Counted from the stretch's first letter, positions 53,437-62,878 are shown. The stretch is DNA of 64,000 nt from Pseudoalteromonas luteoviolacea NCIMB 1944 (GCF_001625565.1 NZ_AUXS01000064.1:1-64000), one strand, 5' to 3'. The notes: generated by a model from the letters alone, not told the origin. Numbers and translations: made by a program.

Positions 53437-54780
53437 ATGCATGTACAGCTAAACCCAACTGGAGTTCTTAATTTATTATCACAATTAGAAGTCGACTTGT
53501 TACAACAGTCTTCAACTTTCGAAAGATATCAATTATTCCGAAACTGTGTGTTGGCTGTTCTAAACGTAGGCAGCCACACAGATTCAAGTTATGAGATCTA
53601 CCGAAAGTTCGAGGATTTTAATGTTTCTCTGGTTGCGAGAGAGCGCGGCATAAAAATTGAACTGACCAATCCACCAGAGTCTGCATTTGTTGATGGCACA
53701 ATTATCAATGGTATTCACGAGCATATCTTCTCAGTCATCCGAGATATTTTATTCATTTGTCAAAGACACCAAGATACGCTGATCGAGCCTAAAGAAATTA
53801 CACACATGGTTTTCGATATGCTGCGAAACGCAGGCGCACTTGAAGTAAACACCGATCCCAATATGGTTGTTTGCTGGGGGGGCCACTCCATCAATGAGCA
53901 AGAATATAAGTATACTAAGGAAGTAGGCTATCAGCTCGGTCTTAGAGGGTTAAACATTTGTACAGGTTGTGGTCCTGGTGCAATGAAAGGACCAATGAAA
54001 GGCGCAACCATAGGGCATGCCAAACAGCGTATCACTAACAATCGATATTTGGGCCTAACAGAGCCAAGCATTATCGCCGCAGAGCCACCAAACCCTATTG
54101 TCAATGAACTGGTGATCTTGCCTGACATTGAAAAACGCCTCGAAGCGTTTGTCAGAACAGCGCACGCCATTATTATCTTTCCCGGTGGCGCAGGCACTTC
54201 AGAAGAATTGCTTTATCTACTTGGTATTTTGCTCCATCCAGAAAATGAAAAACAAGTCCTACCCGTTATTTTAACGGGGCCGGAGTCCAGTGCCGCTTAC
54301 TTTGATGAAATATCTAAGTTTGTTGAGAAAACACTTGGTAGTGAAGCGCTTAACAAGTTTGAAGTCATTATCGATGATCCTGAACGTGTCGCAAAAACCA
54401 TTAAGTCCGCAATGCCTAAAGTACGAGAGTACAGAAAGTCAGAGGGTGACGCATATTACTTTAACTGGACGCTTAAAATTGAAGAGCCGTTCCAGCAACC
54501 ATTTGAACCAACCCATGAGAATATGTCATCTCTTGATTTACATTTAAGTCAACCTAAAGAAATACTAGCGGCAAATTTACGACGTGCTTTTTCTGGGATT
54601 GTGGCAGGTAACGTGAAAGACAATGGCGTTAAAGCAATAAAACAACATGGTCCATACGTGCTCTCTGGCGATAAATCACTCATGTCAGACATGGATAAAC
54701 TATTGCAGGCTTTTGTAAACCAAGGTCGTATGAAGTTACCTGGCAGCAAATATGAGCCCTGCTACAAAATCCAGTCATAA
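53437..54780 (+). CDS. ppnN: Nucleotide 5'-monophosphate nucleosidase PpnN
   Basis: The 447-residue protein is a full-length match in plan to E. coli PpnN (YgdH): N-terminal domain MHVQLNPTGVLNLLSQLEVDL in part, LOG-type catalytic domain with CTGCGPGAMKGPMKGA and the PGGAGTSEE motif, and a C-terminal extension. It cuts purine nucleotides to base and ribose 5-phosphate and responds to (p)ppGpp in E. coli. Start ATG 53437 is seven bases after AAGGAG; the ATG at 53431 is too close. xni follows, as in E. coli where they are near neighbours. Confidence 0.93.
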   Translation: MHVQLNPTGVLNLLSQLEVDLLQQSSTFERYQLFRNCVLAVLNVGSHTDSSYEIYRKFEDFNVSLVARERGIKIELTNPPESAFVDGTIINGIHEHIFSVIRDILFICQRHQDTLIEPKEITHMVFDMLRNAGALEVNTDPNMVVCWGGHSINEQEYKYTKEVGYQLGLRGLNICTGCGPGAMKGPMKGATIGHAKQRITNNRYLGLTEPSIIAAEPPNPIVNELVILPDIEKRLEAFVRTAHAIIIFPGGAGTSEELLYLLGILLHPENEKQVLPVILTGPESSAAYFDEISKFVEKTLGSEALNKFEVIIDDPERVAKTIKSAMPKVREYRKSEGDAYYFNWTLKIEEPFQQPFEPTHENMSSLDLHLSQPKEILAANLRRAFSGIVAGNVKDNGVKAIKQHGPYVLSGDKSLMSDMDKLLQAFVNQGRMKLPGSKYEPCYKIQS

Positions 54781-54834
54781 AGCAAACTACGACCGTATAA
54801 CTTAGATAGTTATTTAATTAAAACAAAAGCTTTT

Positions 54835-54870
54835 AGGGGCGATGAACTCTCATCGCCCCTCTGTTATAAT
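54835..54870 (+). terminator. Hairpin after ppnN with adjacent TATAAT
   Basis: AGGGGCGATGA (54835-54845) pairs perfectly with TCATCGCCCCT (54850-54860). On the minus strand the stem is followed by AAAAG, on the plus strand by CTGTTATAAT; the TATAAT at 54865-54870 may be the -10 box of xni, though no -35 is clear. Confidence 0.55.
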
Positions 54871-54909
54871 CCTCGAAAGTACCAACAAAAATTTGTTTTA
54901 TATACATTT

Positions 54910-55677
54910 ATGGCCCAATTACTGCTGATTGACGCACTTAACTTAATTCGTCGTATATACGCTGTTGATTGTGAACAATCAGGGTTGACTGATGAGCAAA
55001 TCATTCAAAGCTGTTATCAACGCGTAAAGAACGCAACCCGAAAACTACTTAAAACATCCCAAGCAAGTCACGCAATTGCAGTATTTGACGGGGACAAAAG
55101 CTGGCGTTATCACCTTTACACGGAATACAAAGCCACGAGAAAACCAATGCCACAGCAGTTAAAGGATAACCTTGAAATTGTTGCCCGAGGCTTTACTGAG
55201 CAAAATGTAAAAGCATATTTTCCAGTTCAAGATGAAGCAGATGATATATTGGCAACGCTGGCATATAAAGCGTCAAATCACGGCGTAGCGTCAACGATTG
55301 TATCTACCGACAAGGGTTTTTTACCGTTAATTGGTGAACACATTCAAGTCTATGATTACTTTAAACAACAAGGTATATCGTCTGAGGACGTGAGGTCCAA
55401 ATTTTCCTTAGATAAAAATCAGCTTCATGATTTCTGGGGGTTAATGGGTGACAAAACCAATGATATTCCAGGAGTAAAAGGAGTTGGGAAAAAAACCGCT
55501 GTTGATGTATTGAGCCAATTCACTTCAGTAGAAAATGCACTGAACAGCCCTAGCCTTCATGGAACAATTAGAAAAAAAATAGAAACTGATATTGATAACT
55601 TTATTTTGAGCAAAGCACTAGTAGCCCTTAGAACCGACATTGAAGTTGGTTTTACTTTAAAAGAGCTGCGTCTCTGA
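54910..55677 (+). CDS. xni: Flap endonuclease Xni (ExoIX)
   Basis: The 255-residue 5'-nuclease-family protein shows LLIDALNLIRRIYA, AVFDGDKSWRYHLY, DEADDILATLA, VSTDKGFLPLI and the helix-hairpin-helix region MGDKTNDIPGVKGVGKKTA. It corresponds to E. coli Xni, a structure-specific flap nuclease. No Shine-Dalgarno is seen before the ATG at 54910. Confidence 0.93.
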   Translation: MAQLLLIDALNLIRRIYAVDCEQSGLTDEQIIQSCYQRVKNATRKLLKTSQASHAIAVFDGDKSWRYHLYTEYKATRKPMPQQLKDNLEIVARGFTEQNVKAYFPVQDEADDILATLAYKASNHGVASTIVSTDKGFLPLIGEHIQVYDYFKQQGISSEDVRSKFSLDKNQLHDFWGLMGDKTNDIPGVKGVGKKTAVDVLSQFTSVENALNSPSLHGTIRKKIETDIDNFILSKALVALRTDIEVGFTLKELRL

Positions 55678-55755
55678 TCATTGCATTAATCACAAATTAC
55701 TTGTTATGGATACACGCTTCGGATAGTCTTACCGAGCTGTATTTAGGTGACTTAA

Positions 55756-56151
55756 ATGATAAAAAAAGTTCTACAATATATATTTCTGGGCCTCGCGGTT
55801 TACGCCGGGATTGTCTATCTTGTGATCAACTTTTATAAAGATGATCCAAGAGCGATGCTATGGAAAGACAGGGAAGCTTTTAACAAAAGGTTTATTAGCA
55901 AGCTCAAACCAGATACACGGATGGATTTAGATTCAGTGCTCGACAATTTAGGTAGCCCAGATCTCACCTATGTGAAATCAAACGATGATACAGTCTTTCA
56001 AATTGTCTATTACCGCACTCAATTGATGAAACCAGACGGCATAACAACACAAGATGAATGTACTGGTTTGTTATTTAAAAATGGTCAGCTAATTTTGTGG
56101 GGAGCTGGTGCAGTTGTAGCCTATGAGAAAGCGCTAAATAATGACGAATAA
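55756..56151 (+). CDS. DUF3192 membrane-anchored protein
   Basis: The 131-residue protein has one N-terminal membrane helix (LQYIFLGLAVYAGIVYLVI) and a small DUF3192-like domain (RMDLDSVLDNLGSPDLTY, FQIVYYRTQLMKPDGIT, CTGLLFKNGQLILWG). The domain recalls SmpA/OmlA-type folds with Cys near LLF. Follows xni, as in related marine bacteria. Overlaps the next gene by 11 bases. Confidence 0.8.
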   Translation: MIKKVLQYIFLGLAVYAGIVYLVINFYKDDPRAMLWKDREAFNKRFISKLKPDTRMDLDSVLDNLGSPDLTYVKSNDDTVFQIVYYRTQLMKPDGITTQDECTGLLFKNGQLILWGAGAVVAYEKALNNDE

Positions 56152-57826
56152 AGACATATCAAAACAACTCTTCGAATTGGTAAACAAAACAGAGCAAACA
56201 CTTAGGCTTTACTATAACAAACAAAAATGGCCCAGTATCTTTCCAACCCTCGCAGAGCTTGCTCAGTTGTACACGCACACCTACCAAAGCGCCCCCAATG
56301 CACTGCATAGCTACCTAAACTTTAACTTTCAACAACTATCCCCAACGACAAATTTGGTGGTTAAAAAGTGCATTTTGGTATGTATTATCTCGCAGGGCCA
56401 TGGCTATTCAAATAACATTCGTCAAGAATTACTTGTCGCTTGTTTGGCCAGCTTTTTGTGTGTAAAAAAAGAAAGTGACAAATTACTTAATGCACAACCC
56501 CTGACTGAACAGGGTAAGAAAATATGGAAAATAAGATATCAACTCGCAGTCAAAGTACTTGAACATGGTGGCTCGGTTAATAAACAGGCAACTCGCATGA
56601 TGTCTCGACTTCAGCCGTACTGTGAAACCTTAAAGAGCAAACGCGTTGCGCCACTATACGACAACACTACTTTAGTTGTGGCCATTGCACAGATCATTGC
56701 AATGGCTTTGGTTAAAACTCCCACTAAGCCCAATACTTTGGCCTCTGTGGTGAAAAAACTCTACTTATCCAGTTATGACGAATTTACCCGCGACACCTTA
56801 AACAAACTGTCTATGCAATTCAGTCGCTTTGCTGTTGGTTGCACAACTGTATATCGCGGTCAAAAAGCGCTTCTTTTGCAAAGAAACGATAAGAACCAAG
56901 TGATTTGTACATTTGAAGGCAATAAGGTCGATCGCCTAGTCAAAACACAAAGCTCGTTTGAATTTGAGTACAGGACAATCTCCACAGCAGATAAACACCT
57001 CCTTTTCAAAGTGTGGGGACACATAGAATCGCAAGAAATCGCCGCAACAGAAGACTCGTTTGAAGCAACTTACACTGTAATAGACAAATTGAGTAGAAAT
57101 AGTTTTGCTAGTTTTAGAGCTATTGAAAAAACAATTGAGCCGTTTCCATACATAGAGCAAGCACTTCAGCAAGCCGCGAAACAATATAATAGAGAAGCTC
57201 AAAAAGGTGCAAATATTCGACACTGTTTAACTATGGTCGGATTAAACACAGCGAGTTTGCTCTGTCAGCGCGTACTTATTGAGCAGGTTATTTCTCAGTT
57301 GCGTCACCCCTTCGCCCTTGATATATGGCATAAATATCAGCAGCTCGCACAGATCTTAGCAACTTTAACTAAACAAGCATATGGACAAGAATATGAGAGT
57401 ATTCTCTCCCCTATCAGCGCGGTCGTCGCCTTCATGTTAAAGCATCATGATATTGATATAAAACGCTTCACTTGTGTCAGTGAACAAGCCGACTCATCAA
57501 CACCTTATTCTCTGGCAAGATTATTTGGCTTTTTAGAATTCAATTCGACACAGCTGGACGACTATTTTTCCCACCACTTTGATAACAGCCCTCCACATGG
57601 CGCTTTCATGCAATCAGAAAGAGAAAAAGACAGTACTTTGAGTGAAGAGGCAAAAACGTTTGTTGCCATTAAAGTACTTGCAATGCAGTGGAGCAGCGCC
57701 CACTTTACACCTACAGCTTGGCAACATCATGTTTTGCAAAACCAAATAAAGAAATTTGGCTGGGATAGCGAAACGCAATTGAATGACGCCATCTTAGCGT
57801 TATCCTTACACAGCATGATTGAATAA
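56141..57826 (+). CDS. Large helical protein, possibly degenerate HDOD-like
   Basis: The 561-residue protein has no signal peptide and is mostly helical. The segments CILVCIISQGHGYSNNIRQE, ALVKTPTKPNTLASVV and HCLTMVGLNTASLLCQRVLI look like the helical turns of an HD/HDOD-type domain, but I see no intact HD metal motif. A beta-rich insert sits at about 225-300 (VYRGQKALLLQRNDKNQVIC). It is translationally coupled to the DUF3192 gene. The domain call is weak; treat as unknown. Confidence 0.5.
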   Translation: MTNKDISKQLFELVNKTEQTLRLYYNKQKWPSIFPTLAELAQLYTHTYQSAPNALHSYLNFNFQQLSPTTNLVVKKCILVCIISQGHGYSNNIRQELLVACLASFLCVKKESDKLLNAQPLTEQGKKIWKIRYQLAVKVLEHGGSVNKQATRMMSRLQPYCETLKSKRVAPLYDNTTLVVAIAQIIAMALVKTPTKPNTLASVVKKLYLSSYDEFTRDTLNKLSMQFSRFAVGCTTVYRGQKALLLQRNDKNQVICTFEGNKVDRLVKTQSSFEFEYRTISTADKHLLFKVWGHIESQEIAATEDSFEATYTVIDKLSRNSFASFRAIEKTIEPFPYIEQALQQAAKQYNREAQKGANIRHCLTMVGLNTASLLCQRVLIEQVISQLRHPFALDIWHKYQQLAQILATLTKQAYGQEYESILSPISAVVAFMLKHHDIDIKRFTCVSEQADSSTPYSLARLFGFLEFNSTQLDDYFSHHFDNSPPHGAFMQSEREKDSTLSEEAKTFVAIKVLAMQWSSAHFTPTAWQHHVLQNQIKKFGWDSETQLNDAILALSLHSMIE

Positions 57827-58027
57827 TATTTATTCTATAAATGCAGGATATAACAAACATAAACTAAATTTATGCCCTTTTATCATTCCTTGCTGGAATA
57901 TCTATGAATAAATTGCTATAAAACGCGCTTAATTTTTCAAGCGAACACACACTTTTTATTTGATTGACTACAATAAATAGATCCTTCTTTTATGTGTGTA
58001 CAATTTATTTTGATAAAGGAAAACTAA

Positions 58028-59035
58028 ATGGCTAAGCAAACAGTTACCGTTATTCGCGGCGATGGTATTGGTCCAAGCATCATTGATTCTGCAATTGAGA
58101 TTTTAAACGCAGCGGGCTGTGATTTTGAATACGAATATGTTGATGCAGGTCTTGCAGCACTAGAAAAAACTGGTGAACTGCTTCCACCTGAAACATTAGA
58201 AGCTATCGAGCGTAATAAGCTTACCCTGAAAGGCCCTTTAACAACACCTGTAGGTGAAGGTTTTACATCTATCAACGTTACTTTGCGTAAGCAGTTTGGC
58301 TTATACGCAAACGTGCGCCCAGTTAAGTCTTTTGAAGGTACTCAAGCACGCTACGACAACATTGACATCATTACTGTACGTGAAAACACACAGGGTATGT
58401 ACTCTGGTCTTGGTCAAGTAACATCTGAAGATGGTACAGAAGCTGAAGCAATGTCGAAAATCACACGTGAAGGCGCTGAAAAAATCGTAACTTTCGCGTA
58501 TGAGCTTGCACAACGTGAAGGCCGTAAGAAGGTAACGGCAGTTCATAAAGCGAACATCCTAAAATCAACTTCAGGTCTATTTCTAAAAGTGGCTCGTGAA
58601 GTCGGTGAGCGCTTCCCTGATATCGAGTCAGCTGAAATGATTGTAGATGCGACTTGTATGAAACTAGTTATGAACCCGGATGAGTTCGATGTTGTAGTTA
58701 CAACTAACCTATTTGGTGACATCATTTCGGATCTATGTGCTGGCTTAGTTGGTGGTTTGGGTATGGCGCCTGGTGCAAATATCGGTGAAAATGCTGCGAT
58801 TTTTGAAGCGGTACACGGTAGTGCACCTGACATTGCTGGTAAAAATCTAGCAAACCCAACATCTGTTATTCTTGCTTCTATCCAAATGCTTGAATACCTA
58901 GATATGGGTGAAACTGCTGAGCGTATCCGTAGCGCTGTTGCTGACGTTATCAAGTCTGGCGACCGTACTACTCGTGATCTTGGTGGCAGCCATGGCACCA
59001 CTGACTTCACACAAGCTGTGATCGAACGTCTATAA
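58028..59035 (+). CDS. Isocitrate dehydrogenase (NAD-type)
   Basis: The 335-residue beta-decarboxylating dehydrogenase shows VIRGDGIGPSIIDSA, the substrate loop TPVGEGFTSINVTLRKQFGLYANVRP in part, RENTQGMYSGL, KANILKSTSGLF, NLFGDIISDLCAGLVGG and EAVHGSAPDIAGK. The short length and sequence fit the NAD-dependent type of marine gammaproteobacteria rather than the longer NADP Icd of E. coli. A tricarboxylic acid cycle enzyme. It ends in a strong terminator. Confidence 0.9.
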   Translation: MAKQTVTVIRGDGIGPSIIDSAIEILNAAGCDFEYEYVDAGLAALEKTGELLPPETLEAIERNKLTLKGPLTTPVGEGFTSINVTLRKQFGLYANVRPVKSFEGTQARYDNIDIITVRENTQGMYSGLGQVTSEDGTEAEAMSKITREGAEKIVTFAYELAQREGRKKVTAVHKANILKSTSGLFLKVAREVGERFPDIESAEMIVDATCMKLVMNPDEFDVVVTTNLFGDIISDLCAGLVGGLGMAPGANIGENAAIFEAVHGSAPDIAGKNLANPTSVILASIQMLEYLDMGETAERIRSAVADVIKSGDRTTRDLGGSHGTTDFTQAVIERL

Positions 59036-59046
59036 TAGATACACAA

Positions 59047-59075
59047 AAAGATAGCGCAAATTGCGCTATCTTTAT
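59047..59075 (+). terminator. Intrinsic terminator of isocitrate dehydrogenase
   Basis: AAAGATAGCGCAA (59047-59059) pairs with TTGCGCTATCTTT (59061-59073), a 13-bp perfect stem over one base, starting 12 bases after the stop. In RNA a few closing pairs open to form the loop. Confidence 0.88.
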
Positions 59076-59335
59076 TCTCCCCCAAAGGCTCTACGCAACA
59101 TTCACTCTATACCTTGCCACTTAAAAGTTATTAAACTTCAACCTATTGACCTCATTTTTAACTCTACAAACAACAGTTCCTTAACATGCAATAAACCTCC
59201 TAATTATTTTAGCTTTGCAAATATTGCCACAGATACATTTATGCATTGCCCCCTATTTTTATAAATTGAAATATTACATTTCAAATTTATCAACGCCAAA
59301 AAGGGTTATATTATGCATATCTCCATCCTGGCTTC
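59076..59335. other. Intergenic region before the ilv promoter
   Basis: AT-rich sequence of 260 bases between the terminator and the ilvIH promoter. No gene supported; a 67-codon frame starting at 59061 lies partly in the terminator and is not called. Confidence 0.45.
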
Positions 59336-59364
59336 TTGACAGAAACATCGATTGCCCTTTAAAT
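59336..59364 (+). promoter_or_regulatory. Promoter of the ilv leader/ilvIH operon
   Basis: A perfect TTGACA (59336-59341) is 17 bases before TTAAAT (59359-59364), a good sigma-70 pair. Transcription would start near 59371, about 26 bases before the leader peptide. Confidence 0.65.
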
Positions 59365-59396
59365 TAAAACTAGTTAAATAATTTAGTAGATTTGAA

Positions 59397-59456
59397 ATGA
59401 ATTTAGTTAAGCTTGCAAAATTGGTTCTCGTGGTGGTCTTAGTATTAAGTCCATAG
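59397..59456 (+). CDS. Branched-chain amino acid leader peptide of the ilv operon
   Basis: The 19-codon frame reads MNLVKLAKLVLVVVLVLSP. Thirteen of its residues are Leu or Val, with a run LVLVVVLVL just before the stop at 59454-59456, then a terminator 28 bases on. That is the design of ilvGMEDA/ilvB attenuators. It contains no Ile, so control would be by Leu and Val supply. Confidence 0.85.
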   Translation: MNLVKLAKLVLVVVLVLSP

Positions 59457-59484
59457 GGGCCTGTGTGAGTATATGCTTTCATCG

Positions 59485-59509
59485 ACCCCGCACAATGCGG
59501 GGTTTTTTT
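59485..59509 (+). terminator. Attenuator terminator of the ilvIH operon
   Basis: ACCCCGCA (59485-59492) pairs with TGCGGGGT (59496-59503) over CAA, followed by TTTTTT. It lies between the leader peptide and ilvI. The competing antiterminator pairing was not resolved by eye. Confidence 0.88.
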
Positions 59510-59543
59510 ATGCCAAGATTTAACTTGGCTGAGGAATGAGGTA

Positions 59544-61265
59544 ATGAATGAGCAATTTAATGGCTCCGAGTTAGTTGTAAAGGCGCTAAAAGATTTACAA
59601 GTACAATACATTTTTGGCTATCCAGGCGGATCTGTTTTGGATTTGTACGATGCTCTATTTGAGCAAAGTGATATAGAACACATTCTCGTCCGACACGAGC
59701 AAGCTGCAACTCATATGGCAGATGGATATGCTCGTGCTACAGGCCAAACAGGCGTGGTGCTCGCTACTTCTGGCCCTGGCGCAACTAATTGCATTACAGG
59801 TATCGCAACGGCCTACATGGACTCTATTCCAATGGTTGTACTTTCTGGGCAAGTGCCGTCAAACTTGATTGGTGATGACGCGTTTCAAGAGACCGACATC
59901 GTTGGCTGTTCAAGACCTATTGTCAAACATAGCTTTAATTGTCGAAATGCAGAAGATATCCCCGCAATTTTGGCCAAAGCCTTTTACTTAGCTAGCTCAG
60001 GAAGACCGGGACCGGTCGTTGTTGAGTTGCCAAAAGACGTCTTAATTCCACAAACTAAATTCAACTATGTTATGCCACCGCAACTTGATATGCGGACATA
60101 TAACCCAAGTACTAAAGGCCATTCGAAGCAAATCAAAAAAGCGGTAGAGGCGATTTTACAAGCTAAGAAGCTGGTCATTTATTCAGGTGGTGGAATCGTC
60201 CTATCGAATACTTCTGACAAGCTGACTGAGCTAGTTGAAAAGCTCAACGCGCCAATTACAAACACTTTAATGGGTCTAGGTGGGATCAGTGGTAACCATC
60301 CTAACTTTATTGGCATGTTAGGAATGCATGGCTCCCTTGAAGCCAATAAAGCGATGGCTAACGCCGATACTATTTTAGCACTGGGTGCCAGATTTGATGA
60401 CCGAGTGACAAATAATGTTAAGAAGTTTTGTCCCAATGCAAAAATTGTCCATGTAGATGTAGATCCAACTTCTATCTCTAAAACAATTCAAGCACATATC
60501 CCTGTAGTTGGCTGTTTAGATACAGTTCTAACACAGCTATTAAATGGTATTGATAACAGCAGTATTGCCATTGATCGCAGTGCTCAAGAAGCTTGGTGGA
60601 AAGACATTACTCAATGGCGAGAAAAGAAGTGTTTGGACTTTGAAACCTCTGAAGACAAGATCAAGCCTCAGACGGTGATTAAAAAGCTCTATGACATTAC
60701 TCACGGCAATGCGTATGTTTCCTCCGATGTGGGCCAACACCAAATGTTTGCAGCACAATACTACCCATTTAAAAAACCTCGTCAGTGGATCAACTCTGGC
60801 GGACTTGGCACCATGGGGTTTGGATTACCTGCGGCTATGGGCGTAAAAGTTGCCTACCCGCAAGAAGAAGTCGTGTGCGTAACAGGTGACGGTTCTATTC
60901 AAATGAATATTCAAGAGCTTTCAACCTGCCTCCAATATGATTTAAATGTGAAAGTTGTATCATTAAATAACCGCTCACTAGGCATGGTTAGGCAGTGGCA
61001 AGATATGCTATATGATGGTCGTCATTCTAGCTCCTATATGGAGTCATTACCTGATTTCGTCGCACTAGCCGAAAGTTATGGCCATGTAGGGATCAGAGTA
61101 GATCACCCTGACGAGCTGGAACCAGCCCTAGAAAAAGCATTTTCAATACAAGATCGCTTAGTGTTCTTGGATATTCGAGTTGATGAGAGCGAACACGTAT
61201 ACCCGATGCAAATTAAACACGGTGCCGTTGACGAAATGTGGTTGAAAAAAGGAGTAAAGGTATAA
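59544..61265 (+). CDS. ilvI: Acetolactate synthase large subunit
   Basis: The 573-residue TPP enzyme shows the catalytic Glu in LVRHEQAATHMADGYARA, FAD-region motifs (LALGARFDDRVTNN), and the TPP-binding CVTGDGSIQMNIQELST followed by NNRSLGMVRQWQ. It joins two pyruvates, or pyruvate and 2-ketobutyrate, in valine, leucine and isoleucine synthesis. The subunit gene next door is of the IlvH type, so ilvI is preferred over ilvB/ilvG. GAGGA is eight bases before the ATG. Confidence 0.93.
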   Translation: MNEQFNGSELVVKALKDLQVQYIFGYPGGSVLDLYDALFEQSDIEHILVRHEQAATHMADGYARATGQTGVVLATSGPGATNCITGIATAYMDSIPMVVLSGQVPSNLIGDDAFQETDIVGCSRPIVKHSFNCRNAEDIPAILAKAFYLASSGRPGPVVVELPKDVLIPQTKFNYVMPPQLDMRTYNPSTKGHSKQIKKAVEAILQAKKLVIYSGGGIVLSNTSDKLTELVEKLNAPITNTLMGLGGISGNHPNFIGMLGMHGSLEANKAMANADTILALGARFDDRVTNNVKKFCPNAKIVHVDVDPTSISKTIQAHIPVVGCLDTVLTQLLNGIDNSSIAIDRSAQEAWWKDITQWREKKCLDFETSEDKIKPQTVIKKLYDITHGNAYVSSDVGQHQMFAAQYYPFKKPRQWINSGGLGTMGFGLPAAMGVKVAYPQEEVVCVTGDGSIQMNIQELSTCLQYDLNVKVVSLNNRSLGMVRQWQDMLYDGRHSSSYMESLPDFVALAESYGHVGIRVDHPDELEPALEKAFSIQDRLVFLDIRVDESEHVYPMQIKHGAVDEMWLKKGVKV

Positions 61266-61762
61266 TGCGTAGAATATTAGCAATTCTATTAGAAAATGAA
61301 CCAGGTTCACTGTCACGAATTGTTGGGCTTTTTTCTCAAAGGGCCTATAACATTGATAGTTTGACCGTTGGCACGACTGACGACAAGACACTTTCTCGCA
61401 TTACTATTACCACTCATGGGGATGATCGAGTCGTAGAGCAGATCACGAAGCAAGTTAACAAACTCGTCGATGTGTTGAAAGTCTTTGACCTAACGGAAAT
61501 CAACCACATAGAAAGAGAGCTGTTAATGGTCAAGGTGTTTACTCGAAATGAAGCGATGAGAGCGGCAGTTACTCGAGTAAGCGACGTGTTTGGAGCAGCC
61601 ATTGTTGATATGGGAAAACAAAGCTACACACTTCAGCTGGCTAGCAGTACAGATAAAATTGAGAGCTTTTTGGATATGCTGCGCCACGAAAGTGACTTAA
61701 TTGAACTCGTTCGTTCAGGAGCTGTTGGCATAGGTCGAGGTGATAAAGCGCTCAAGAGTTAA
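61265..61762 (+). CDS. ilvH: Acetolactate synthase regulatory subunit
   Basis: The 165-residue subunit has an ACT domain (MRRILAILLENEPGSLSRIV, then FSQRAYNIDSLTVG). Asn11, Gly14 and Asn29, which form the valine site in E. coli IlvH, are all present, so valine feedback is expected. The start is the ATG at 61265 that shares one base with the ilvI stop (TAATG). Confidence 0.95.
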   Translation: MRRILAILLENEPGSLSRIVGLFSQRAYNIDSLTVGTTDDKTLSRITITTHGDDRVVEQITKQVNKLVDVLKVFDLTEINHIERELLMVKVFTRNEAMRAAVTRVSDVFGAAIVDMGKQSYTLQLASSTDKIESFLDMLRHESDLIELVRSGAVGIGRGDKALKS

Positions 61763-61855
61763 ATAAGTCAGATTAATTATTTTGGGCCTTTGTGCCCATT
61801 AATTATAATCGCCTTACCGTTATTTATATATTCTAATTTTTATAACTTAAAAATA

Positions 61856-61879
61856 AAAAAGAGCCAAAAGGCTCTTTTT
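61856..61879. terminator. Bidirectional terminator between ilvH and HU gene
   Basis: AAAAAGAGCC and GGCTCTTTTT form a perfect 10-bp stem over AAAA. It lies between the converging ilvH and HU genes and can end both transcripts. Confidence 0.9.
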
Positions 61880-61931
61880 CAAATTTTTGGTCACGAGATA
61901 AATCTCACAGCCAATTATATTCGTCATTGAA

Positions 61932-62207
61932 TTAAAGGTTTACTTGATCCTTTAAGCCTTTACCAGCTTTGAAGCTTGGGATATTTGCCGCTGGAATTTG
62001 GATTTCAGCACCTGTTTGTGGGTTACGGCCAGTGCGTGCTGCGCGCTCTTTTACAGAGAAAGTACCAAAACCAACTAGTGCTACTGAGTCACCTTCTTTT
62101 AGAGCTTCAGTTACAGCACTAGTTAAAGCGTCTAATGCACGGCCAGCTGCCGTCTTAGAGATATCAGCGTCGTTCGCGATCTTTTCAACTAGTTGAGCTT
62201 TGTTCAT
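61932..62207 (-). CDS. DNA-binding protein HU
   Basis: The 91-residue protein is a full-length HU: MNKAQLVEKIANDADISKTA, GFGTFSVKERAARTGRNPQTG with the DNA-bending arm, and FKAGKGLKDQVN at the end. HU bends and compacts DNA. Whether it is the alpha or beta type cannot be told with safety. Confidence 0.95.
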   Translation of the reverse strand: MNKAQLVEKIANDADISKTAAGRALDALTSAVTEALKEGDSVALVGFGTFSVKERAARTGRNPQTGAEIQIPAANIPSFKAGKGLKDQVNL

Positions 62208-62359
62208 TTTAAAAATTCCTATATTTTTTTATTTTCTGCCGGAGCAAATTCTATGTTTATTCATTTTAAGCATGAGTGCAAGCCAAAATTCAACTATATT
62301 CGAAATTAATCTGACAAATTGTGCTTGTTTCGTATATATTTAGCTAAAAGGGGAACGAT

Positions 62360-62878
62360 TTAGCTCATTACCTCATCATTCCTTCTTACAAAAGAACACG
62401 AGTCAAGCCACCTCAGCATCTCAAAACCAATAAGCCATATCGCACCATAAATAAACCAAAATAGCCACAAAGGCTCTAATGTAGACAATACTCCGACTTT
62501 CGACCCTGCATAATAACTGCCCGGTGTACACAACCAAACAATAGGTGCTCTGTATTTTATGGGTAGATAAAAAAGCTTGCTTAGAGACTCTCTAAACGAA
62601 AATAGTAAAGCGAGCCACAACAAAACTAGCCAAACAGGGAGCGTTTCATCTCCATAGTCGATGACACTGAAGTTCACAGCAACAAGTTCAATGGACAAGC
62701 CAACCCACAGCCCTATAAGCACAAACTTAGTATCTCTTGACTTGTGCGGGCTTAAAAAAAACATTAACGCTATCGCAATGCCAACCAGCAATAATGCATC
62801 AGACTGCAAGAAAAAAACTGCAAACCAAGCCAGCTGAAATAACGCAAAGTTAATAATGACAGAATGTTTTTTCATCAT
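62360..62878 (-). CDS. DUF2878 membrane protein
   Basis: The 172-residue protein has about five membrane helices (FALFQLAWFAVFFLQSDAL, LLVGIAIALMFFL, VWLVLLWLALLFSF, EPLWLFWFIYGAIWLIGFEM). It fits DUF2878, which is a usual neighbour of cyclopropane synthase genes in marine gammaproteobacteria. ATG 62878 or 62875 begins it, overlapping the cfa stop by 29 bases; a longer frame to 63097 is antisense-like overlap with cfa and rejected. Confidence 0.75.
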   Translation of the reverse strand: MMKKHSVIINFALFQLAWFAVFFLQSDALLLVGIAIALMFFLSPHKSRDTKFVLIGLWVGLSIELVAVNFSVIDYGDETLPVWLVLLWLALLFSFRESLSKLFYLPIKYRAPIVWLCTPGSYYAGSKVGVLSTLEPLWLFWFIYGAIWLIGFEMLRWLDSCSFVRRNDEVMS

